Source: Arthrinium phaeospermum (lineage: Eukaryota; Ascomycota; Sordariomycetes; Amphisphaeriales; Apiosporaceae). From it: a DNA stretch of 64,000 bases. Positions 56,239 to 64,000 of the stretch are shown piece after piece. Location of the stretch: assembly GCA_006503535.1 (NCBI GenBank), contig QYRS01000001.1:1984001-2048000 (forward strand), read 5' to 3'. Made by a program: the position numbers and the translations under genes. The number at the start of each line of letters is the position of its first letter. Position 1 is the stretch's first letter. The notes under the pieces were generated by a model that saw only the letters and a list, made by a program, of their open reading frames with translations, searched no databases and was not told the DNA's origin.

Positions 56239-59014
56239 TTAGAACATGTCCCTAAAATGCTGATATACGCTTCCCGGTTTATCCACGCCGACACCAAAAG
56301 GCGTCGACGGAGGCCCATCATCTTCCGCGTTCGGGCCCGCCGAGGTGGCCCGTTCATCAAAGCCGTTCATACCCATGTAGCCCTCGAAGATCTTGGACAT
56401 TTCGCTGGAGATCTGCCACCCATTGGGCGGCACGGCCGGACTCGTCGTCCCCGAGGGCGCCTGCTGCGGCTGTGTCGGGGCCGCCGCCCGCGGGTACGGG
56501 TGCGGCGCTGCTGCTGCTGCCTTGTGTGGAGACTGCGCCGGCCCTGATGCGATATGCTGTCCCGTCGCCAGGCCGGCCATGGTAAGTGCGGCACTGGAAT
56601 GGGGGTCTTCGTCCTGGGCAAGACCCAGACGTGGTGCCACTTCTTTGAGCGAGGCGATCGTACGCCACAACCTCCTGGACACGTCGGATTTCGAAGACAG
56701 GTCTTTGACAAGCTCCAAGGCCATGTAGAACTGGTCGCGGCAGCTGGAGCTGAAGTTCAGCGGGGCATGGCACGATGCGAGAATAGTACGGCAATAGCTG
56801 AAGAGAGGAACTGATGGTAAAAGACCTGCGACCTGCGATACATGCTCGTCGTGTTATGCATATGTGTTAGGTATATGATGCAGTTCTTGGCTAGCCTGAC
56901 AGCGCGCTCCGCAAGCTTCATATTCTCAATGATGCTGCTGTGGGTGTGGAGGACTGGAGTGTATAACCATAGGCGCATCTGGTTTAGTCGAAGATACGTC
57001 CATATTTGTTGCCGCTGCAAGTCGTAGCCTTGTTCAGGCGCCTCCGCCGGTACAGAAAGGCGGGGCATCGAATCCCAATCGGGAAGCTCTAATTGCGCTT
57101 CAGCTGGAGCGTTGGAATACCAATGCTTGATCTTTTGGTCCAAGTGTTCCAACTCGTCTGGTCGTAGGTCAACAGGTCGGTCAAAGTGACGTACAAATTC
57201 CCACACTTTGGCGCCGAGTCGAGAATAGCTGATCATGGCATGCAAGAAGGGATGCTCATCCTAAAGGCCGTTAGCACCAGGATAAGTCGGGAGAAGAATG
57301 AAGGACATCAATTGGAGACTTACCGGTCCGGGCTGTGAATCGATATCGCCGTCTTGCAAGACATAAGGCAGCCCAGTACCAAAGGCCCACCTGCGATCGA
57401 GAATGTAGGCTGTCCAGAAGGTGTGGATCGCATCCCTGCGTTCAGTCTCGTCCTTGATCCGCGAAATGGTCTCGCGTCGATGAAGACCGAGCTCAATGCA
57501 GTGCCGCGCGACCATACCGATGATGCGCCATGACAGGATCTCGTCGTTGGTCAAGAACCGGTAACCGGCGACGAGGGCTAGTATGGGGAGGTTCGCCACG
57601 TCACTTGGGTCGGTAATGACCATTCTCTCGAGCCTCGGCCGCATACTCTCGAACAGTCTGGTCGCGCGCTCGCTGGTTCCATGTTCCTCTATCACCAGGC
57701 CAATACAGAGAACAATCTTCAGCAACAGTGACTTGGTATCGGCAATACCGTCGCCCTGGCCCTGGGTTGGCTGGCCGAAATTCTTCTTGACGGCGTCCTT
57801 CCATGAACAGAGGAATTTGACATGGTTGATAACTGATTCAATTTGGATGACGGGATACATGATCCCTATTTCTTCCTCGTGTACTCTGCACAACCGGATC
57901 ATCTCCTCTTTCTCGAATTCCCAGAGCGGGTCGATCGGGCGAGAGGAGCTGGACTGCGACTCCATGGTTCGTGGCGCAACGGCTGCTGGTGAGACCGCTG
58001 GGGTATCTTCCTGACCGATATGGCCACCATCTGTCGAGCCGTCCATGTTACTGTAACCGAGTTTGTGGAGGGTGGTTCTCGCAATGTCCAGATTGAAGTT
58101 GGCACTCGTCGGGCCTCGAAAACCAGCGTCTCGGAGCTGCGAGAGGTCGGCTCTTGTGAGGGAATGCGAAGACGGGGACGAGGCGGAGGGCGTGCCGGCG
58201 CTTAGGGTCGGCGGTACAGGTAGTATGCGGTCGTTGATGGGCGCCAGCCGCAGCGTCTCGGATCGAAGCGTATTCATATTGTTGAAGAGGGTCTCGACCT
58301 GCTCTTGTAACCGCGTGACGGTGGTGGCCATGTCCTTATACTCGTCCGAGTCCTTGAAGTTGGTCGAGCAGCAATTGGGCGCGTACAAGCATTGCAGGTT
58401 GAGATTTCCGCACCGCTGACAAGGGGTCTCGCCGTTGCATTTGATCTTCCGACGTTTGCATTCGTTACTGGAGGTCGAAGGCATGGTTAGCTGAGGGCCC
58501 GCTGGCGATAACCGAGAGACACATGATGCGCTGCGTCGTCGAATTGCAGGACGAAGAGGCTGAACTGCTGCGATTTGCGACACAGGCGGAAGGGGGTAAA
58601 GACGACAAGGTGCAGTGATGCCATGTGGTGCAACATTGAAACAGGTCGCCGGGACGGCGGTAGGTATCACACGTACCAAGCAATGGAGATGTAGCGATTG
58701 CGCTTGCTACGCTGCTGTTTGCTACTGTTGTTGCCATTGCCGCTGCCGGGCGAGTCCTCGATGCTCTTCCGTTTTGTGCCTCCATGCCCACTATTGCCGG
58801 CTACGGCTGAGGATGGTGTCTGGTGGGCGAGATCCGTGTGGCCCATTGAGGTCGAGGCGGCTCGTTGCGAGAGTGCGGAATTGTGGCCGGCGGCGACGGA
58901 ACTGGGAGAGCCCAGGGCTGAAGGGGAAAAGCTCGCTTGGGTCTCGGCCAAGGGTGTGATGCCATTTTGGGTGAGGTATCGAAGATCGCTGACTTGGTTC
59001 TCGAGCTGGTCCAT
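56239..59014 (-). CDS. Zn2Cys6 transcription factor (fungal-specific), one frameshift
   Basis: Nuclear DNA-binding regulator. Three exons on the minus strand: 58677-59014, 57324-58467 and 56239-57260, with introns of 209 and 63 bases. Exon 1 starts with a short coiled coil (MDQLENQVSDLRYL) and a Ser-rich region. The zinc cluster is split by intron 1 at its first Cys: C-x2-C-x6-C-x5-C-x2-C-x6-C in NECKRRKIKCNGETPCQRC. A dimerisation coiled coil follows (MATTVTRLQEQVETLFNNMN), then the fungal-specific middle homology region (EEIGIMYPVIQIESVINHV, ARHCIELGLHRRE, DAIHTFWTAYILDRRWAFGTGLPYVLQD). The C-terminus is Pro/Gln/Ala-rich. One G appears lost near 56781 (plus strand), shifting FSHRAMPR into the correct APLNFSSSCRDQFYMALELV; with it, length is about 834. 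Targets unknown; the start could lie further upstream. Confidence 0.87.
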
Positions 59015-60448
59015 TTTCTTCGTCGTTCTCACTTCGTTCTCTGGCCTTTCATCGCACAGCAATTGGGTTCATGATGTTTGGTCGCGTTCGTCGCCTGTGC
59101 GGTTTCATGGCGTCAATCTTTTTGCGCGACGGAGAGAGGACGGGCTCTGGGCATATGAGGGAGTGATTTCCGCCCGTCGCAGGGAAGGGCCAGAGGGGGC
59201 CACTCAGGTATTGCAGCGGTCCCCCTAGCTGCAAGCCTAGCAGTGTTCGGCAATGCGGGCCCAGAAAATAGTGGCGACGCTGAGCCGTCCGTCCCCTATT
59301 TCTTCCCTCTTTACCGATCCTGACAACTATGTCTTCTGCTTGATGATCTCACGAGTCTCCTAGACTGAAGCAACACCTTGGCTGCATCTTCTGATGGGAT
59401 TACCTGCAAACAATCTTCCACCGAGAGCCGTTCTTCGCTGGCGATCTCGAGGCTCGGAACATTGAGTGCGCTGTGGTTCCCTGAAGCCGAGGCTGATGGG
59501 TAGTCGCATCGGATTTGCAGACAGTACTGTCCTGTCCCAGTCCCGATGTCGCGGCTGAACGCTCGCTGTTGAGCGGTGCTGCCTGCGAGCCTGCTGCTCT
59601 TCGGGTCCGACCATCACCTGGAATACAACCTCGGGTCTCAGAACCGGACTTTATTTATAGACCCCGGCAGATCTCTCCAGTGTTTAGTAATGTGCAGTTG
59701 TACGCCTTACTAACGGTCTTTGGTGAGATGCTCCCTTCGCCTAAGACTAGTTGCCTACTTACTTCATTAGTACGCGAGGCGACATCGTCACATCAGCTCC
59801 ATTCCACGTGGCCAGTGTAGTCGATCCTTGGCATGCTAGCGCCTGGTAGTTAAAGTAGGTAGCGCGCGCCATCTCCGGATTTGCCGTGGTGCAGAGCTAT
59901 CTCCGAATTAAACATGATGGATGGCAAGTGGTCGAACAGCCTCGCACCACGACTCGACTGGACGTGTTATGCCGTTTGCCGGCCTATCGCTTCGCTATAC
60001 CTCAGGCACCCGAATATAATGCCAAGGGCCAAGTAGGTACATAGAGAGTTCACATCAGTGGGGCCATGTAGGGTGGTGGGTGGTCTCCTGGTTGCTGGCT
60101 GATCTCTTCAACAGACATCACAGTCGCAAGTTGCGATGTTGAAGCTGCAACTCGTTTGAATTTGGGTCAATGCCCATGTCGTTACTGCAAACTTGCTGAA
60201 AGTGATAACATGTCAATTGACTATTTTTTTCGTCTGACCAGTATTCGCTGCCACCGCCTACCCAACCGCGAATGGATGCGCATCAAGTCGAGAAAAGGGA
60301 AAGAGTAAACCCAAATGGACCATGGCAGAACAAAAGCTTCGCGAAGTTCGGGTCAATCTCCCACCATGTAACGGAGAAAGACTCGAGTTATTCAGATCAA
60401 TCCATATAAGCTAGGCACCATTCCAATATTCCAGTGCATTTCACAGTC
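59015..60448. other. Intergenic, 1.43 kb
   Basis: 5' region of the transcription factor and the region before the tandem duplications. The short frames are not convincing. A possible upstream exon of the regulator cannot be excluded. Confidence 0.4.
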
Positions 60449-60738
60449 AAGTAATACATTCCGTCCTCAATTCTGAACGAGACCAAAGTCCCCCAGAAGA
60501 GTCGAACCCCTTGAGCAAAGCTATCACCACCAGCTTCCTGACTTACTCCCAACTACTGCACACCACACGAAACCATTTCAAGTCAAAATCAGCCAAGTAA
60601 TACATTCCGTCCTCAATTCTGAACGAGACCAAAGTCCCCCAGAAGAGTCGAACCCCTTGAGCAAAGCTATCACCACCAGCTTCCTGACTTACTCCCAACT
60701 ACTGCACACCACGAAACCATTTCAAGTCAAAATCAGCC
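60449..60738. repeat. Tandem direct duplication, 146-base unit
   Basis: Copy 1 (60449-60594) and copy 2 (60595-60738) begin AAGTAATACATTCCGTCC and end AAATCAGCC. They seem identical apart from a 2-base difference (CACCACACG against CACCACG). Head-to-tail, so recent. Confidence 0.9.
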
Positions 60739-60755
60739 AGCAATACTTTCATCTC

Positions 60756-60959
60756 CATTCCAGATAACACAACAAATGTCCACTATGTCTTCCCTCAGCA
60801 AACTTGAGTGGCTCGCCATCTGGAAAGAGGACGAACTCCCCTACCACACAGCCACCACACATTCCAGATAAACACAACAAATGTCCACTATGTCTTCCCT
60901 CAGCAAACTTGAGTGGCTCGCCATCTGGAAAGAGGACGAACTCCCCTACCACACAGCCC
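60756..60959. repeat. Second tandem direct duplication, 104-base unit
   Basis: Copy 1 (60756-60859) and copy 2 (60860-60959) begin CATTCCAGATAA and contain the start codon and 26 codons of the short gene (MSTMSSLSKLEWLAIWKED). Nearly identical; copy 2 has one extra A (GATAAAC against GATAAC). Confidence 0.9.
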
Positions 60960-61359
60960 ACCACCACAAGACCAAGAGAAGCCCATTCACTATCATTTCG
61001 TTACAAAAGACACTCGATAAGATGCCCGGCATGTCTTCCCTCACCAAAATCTCCAGGGTCATGGACCGCAAGGGTCCCGGCCTCCCCTACTACATGCCCC
61101 AAAGCCCATGGAGCCTTCTCCGCCAGCCGTACGACGAGCCCCGGAGCCCATCTTCACCAGCACCCACGAGAAGGAGAAGTGGGACGAGGAGAGCCAAAGA
61201 CGCCTGCTCGAGGTCCGGAAGATGAGGAACCGCCTTGAGGAATACTGGTGGCGCTTCTTCAATAGCATAACTTTTTGCTTCAGGCGGGTTGCCGTGGGCA
61301 GCGGCGGCTCTGCCATGGCCAGACTGACCAACGAGCCTAGCGCAGAGCCATGCTGGTAA
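60881..61359 (+). CDS. Short hypothetical gene in duplicated region, probable frameshift
   Basis: Frame from 60881 (MSTMSSLSKLEWLAIWKEDELPYHTA) continues through a related, diverged block (MPGMSSLTKISRVMDRKGPGLPYYMPQ, from 61021), as if built from duplicated units. It then reads SPWSLLRQPYDEP. Adding one C in the CCCC run near 61139 would continue in the frame that reads EPIFTSTHEKEKWDEESQRR and LLEVRKMRNRLEEYWW. That frame ends with a hydrophobic/basic stretch (FFNSITFCFRRVAVGSGG) and a stop at 61359. A third start, in the first duplicate at 60776, gives only a 31-codon frame. No family recognised. The helical, charged C-terminal part looks like real protein; the rest is uncertain. Start could be 60881 or 61021. 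Confidence 0.4.
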
Positions 61360-61708
61360 CTTTCGCCATATCTTTCTCTATGTGTATCCTCGTCTGGGTC
61401 GTTTTTCGCGCCGGTATTCTCGAGTGGCTAAGACAGTAATTGGCGCGCGTGAAATGGGCAGACAGTCACTCGGGTTGGTAGCAATAGGTGGTTGTGGTTT
61501 ACCAGCTCTGTCCAGCAGGTACGAGTATGGTTCTGGCTGATATGGACAGACAACACGGGCGACGCATACATAATTATGAGTATAGAGCAATGAGACCATG
61601 AACTTCAAACAATATATTAGCCACTTTCCCTCTAGTCCTCACCGCGTCAGCACCGACGCCGAGCCCCGTGTCAATGTTCGAAAGTAAAAGACGGCGTCCC
61701 AGGCTCGC
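61360..61708. other. Intergenic between convergent genes, 349 bases
   Basis: Nothing recognised. Confidence 0.45.
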
Positions 61709-62882
61709 TCATCGCTGAACCGCGGAGTAGATGCGCCAGTACACTCGCCAAACCCAACCCGCTCCCCAGTCCCCACATACACCCCGGATCGTAATCGAGT
61801 CGCCGTCCTTCAAAAACCGCCGCATGTCCATGCCGTACAGCATCACGTCCTTCTTTCCACCCTCGCTCATCTCCAGCAGGCTGCCCTCTCGCCCGGCTCG
61901 GTGCCGCTGATGGTGCCGGAGCCGAGCATGTCGCCGGTCCGCATGTTGCACCCGCCAGGGTGTGGTGCGCGATCATCTGTGGGAACGACACATCAGTTGC
62001 TTGGCGCTGGTCCTGGTGATGGTCGTGGTATCGCCCTCCGGTGCTGTTGTTGGAAACGGGTCAGCGCAGGGAATCGCATCTCGTCTCATATCAAGCCTAG
62101 ATAGACTTGGCACCCAACTAACCATATAGTATTCGAGGAGGTACACTTACTGGTAATGTCCACTTCCAAGCTGATGTCAATCGCCGTCTCCGCCTTGGCC
62201 TCCTTCATGTAATCCTGCACCGGCGTCGAATTCTCGATACCCTTCGCCCTAAACGGCTCCAGCGCGTCGGCCAGCACGACCCACGGCGAGATAGTCGACG
62301 CGAAGTTCTTCGAGTTGAACGGGCCCAGGGGCACGTACTCCCAGCTCTGGATATCGCGCGCGCTCCAGTCGTTCAGCAGCACGTACCCGAAGATGTGGTC
62401 CTCGGCCTCGCCGATCGCGACGGGGGTCCCCTGCTCGTTCCCCTTGGAGATGAAGCAGCCCAGCTCCAGCTCGAAGTCCAGCCGCCGGCAGGGCCGTCGT
62501 CGGCTGCTTGGGCTCGGCGGCGGGTCCAGCAGGATCTGGCCCACGGCCGCCGCACCGGCGGCCCGAGAACACGATGCTCGACGCGCGGCCGTGGTAGCCC
62601 ACCAGGTGTGTGTAGTTGGGTTGCAGGGCGGCGGCGGGGCCCGGAACATGGCGCCGACGGCGTAGGCGTGGTGGTAGCCGGCGTAGAAGTCGTGTAGTCG
62701 CCGATGGCCATGGGCATGTGCATCTCGACCTGGTGAGAGGGATCAAGGCCTTCTGCTTGAGCTCCTCATTATCTTGGAATTTGGCAGCGTGGCTGGAGCC
62801 GGCGGTCAGGAGGTCTCGCAGCGCCTCGCACCTGCTGGTGGACGGGCCGTCCCAATGCGGCAAAGGCGTTCAGGGTCGTTTG
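61709..62882 (-). pseudogene. fahA: Fumarylacetoacetase, lacking its N-terminal domain, at least nine frameshifts
   Basis: Last enzyme of tyrosine/homogentisate catabolism, splitting fumarylacetoacetate. The recognisable part begins at an acceptor-like CTCTCTCAG (62883) with QTTLNAFAALGRPVHQQV. It continues through ALRDLLTAGSSHAAKFQD, MHMPMAIGDYT, NYTHLVGYHGRASSIVFSG, LDFELELGCFISKGNEQGTP, LLNDWSARDIQSWEYVPLGPF and NFASTISPWVV to QDYMKEAKAETAIDISLEVDI. After an intron (about 62046-62150) come FPQMIAHHTL, GDMLGSGTISGTEPG and FLKDGDSITIRG. Active-site residues in GDYT and DWSARDIQ are present. Frames change near 62821, 62728, 62690, 62640, 62560, 62539, 62518, 62490, 61990 and beyond, nearly all by loss of one or two bases in G/C runs. 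The first roughly 100 residues (the small N-terminal domain) are not found in the 1.1 kb upstream. As shown it is non-functional. Confidence 0.85.
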
Positions 62883-64000
62883 CTGAGAGAGAGAACGGAG
62901 TCTCGGGTGTCACATTGGGAACCCACGATGAAGTCATACTGACGGGTTCGAAGCTGTGTAATTTGGCATGTATCTAATTAGAAGTTTTCGTGAAGCAGGT
63001 ATTCTCGCGACGCAATGTCCCGCATCGGCTATTATTATGTGGTGTTTCCTGCCATACCCACTGTGATGTGTACTCGCGGAATTACGGAGCAAGTCGCAAC
63101 CTTGCGAGCACCTGCATTTTGCGGGGAGCAACGCACTAGCCCGCTGACCGATGATACCCGCCAGCACCCTTTCTCCAGGCCTTTCCGCTCTCCACCTGCA
63201 GTTGCACTGACACTTCCCTTGCCGGTGCTCAGCAACAACAACCAGTGACTTATGGCGACAGCGATGCTGTTGGAGTAATACTTTTCGGGATGGTTTGACA
63301 GGAAATCTTACTCAATCAGATTGGATTAAACGTTAGGCCAATAGCACCAAGTGCCTCCTAGTAATCACAGTACGTCGTGATCTAGTGGGAGCAGCGCTTT
63401 CGCTATCAGTGGGATAACCCATTATCATGAATGGACATCGGATATTTCGCTTCGAGCACCTGGATATCCAACGTGGCATAATAAAGTAATATTGTTTCCT
63501 GCTGGGTTCCAGAGGCCCGGAGTCTTGAACGTAAGATACTTACTACAGGTAGGTCTATTGACGTACTAACCGATCAAACGGCGATGCAATACACAGCCCT
63601 TTTGCTATGTAGGAGCCCCCCCCAATGCAGGCAGAATCGCAACGGAGCAGCTCTTGTTGGTAGTCTAGGGGCACAGCAAGCCGTCCCCTGTTATTACTGG
63701 TGCATGGGGCATAAGCATGCATGAGGTGTGCATGGCTACTCAAGCACCCCCCAGCGACATAAACCCATCAGAGTGGTCAGCAAGTCCACGCAAATGCTCG
63801 CGTTCATCTGCAAACCCTCGATTCTTCCAACTATCTCATAACTTAGGGAGCATGACTACAGAACTCGACAAATATCAATCGGGAAAATGCCTTTACTTAC
63901 CCAGGAATCAATATCACACGGGATGTTAGGTTGCTCCACGTCATCCGGACTAGCCCCGAGGAGACTATCACCTGCCGCTTGCTGACGGTGGAGTTCACAG
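62883..64000. other. Region upstream of the fumarylacetoacetase remnant, no gene
   Basis: I looked on the minus strand for the missing N-terminal exons and saw no match to the family's first domain. Open frames are short. C run at 63617-63624. Confidence 0.45.

Noticed and set aside
60749..60967. 72-codon minus-strand frame containing two identical 30-residue blocks
   Set aside because: The internal repeat is only the shadow of the 104-base tandem DNA duplication.
1..64000. tRNA, rRNA, transposon ends and CRISPR-like arrays
   Set aside because: Scanned by eye on both strands. No cloverleaf-like segment with B-box, no terminal inverted repeats with transposase, and no spaced repeats. Small RNAs could still be missed without a covariance search.
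1..64000. Repeat-induced point mutation as the cause of the broken genes
   Set aside because: The breaks are single-base deletions, not C-to-T changes, and the disrupted genes keep high GC and no excess of TpA.

Overview
The window is nuclear DNA of a filamentous ascomycete (Pezizomycotina, most likely a Sordariomycete). The evidence is short GT-AG introns of 44-90 bases, two GC-AG introns, widely spaced single genes, and characteristic families: a PTH11/rhodopsin-type membrane protein, a pisatin-demethylase-like P450, a DUF1996 secreted protein, a Zn2Cys6 regulator, a NACHT-ankyrin receptor and a HET-s/HeLo homologue. I saw no tRNA, rRNA, transposase or CRISPR array.

Layout. 1-7.8 kb is metabolic: a membrane protein running off the left edge (-), a P450 (+), an FAD monooxygenase (+) and homogentisate 1,2-dioxygenase (-). 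8.4-12.4 kb holds a divergent immunity-like pair: a NACHT-ankyrin receptor (-, badly disrupted) and a HET-s-like HeLo protein with a C-terminal two-repeat amyloid motif (+). The receptor's N-terminus carries a matching single motif, which is the signature of a fungal amyloid-signalling pair. 13-15 kb encodes a DUF676-type lipase-like hydrolase. 16-33.5 kb holds four low-complexity proteins: a LEA-like protein with nine DUF3659-like repeats, a Lys/Ser/Ala-rich protein with a related C-terminus, and two charged proteins sharing one nearly identical C-terminal segment. A conserved-looking 207-residue protein lies among them. 37-40 kb has three small single-pass membrane proteins. 40.7-48.2 kb has a multicopper oxidase, a secreted protein of unknown function and a secreted HEMTH zinc-protease-like protein. 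48.4-54 kb has an F-box protein and three more single-pass membrane proteins. 54.4-59 kb has a DUF1996 secreted protein with a 12-base exon and a Zn2Cys6 transcription factor. 60.4-63 kb has tandem duplications, a short gene and a 5'-truncated, heavily frameshifted fumarylacetoacetase.

Two themes tie the window together. First, nearly all interrupted genes are broken by loss of single bases in short homopolymers (mostly G or C), while the encoded family motifs stay intact. This looks more like base-calling error than old gene decay. However, the breaks are very uneven: none in roughly 15 kb of other coding sequence, many in the receptor and fumarylacetoacetase genes. The receptor and fumarylacetoacetase also have larger losses. 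Second, homogentisate dioxygenase and fumarylacetoacetase, two steps of the tyrosine/phenylacetate catabolic pathway, lie at opposite ends of the window and are both disrupted.

Gene models were built by reading splice sites and family similarity by eye. No search was run.
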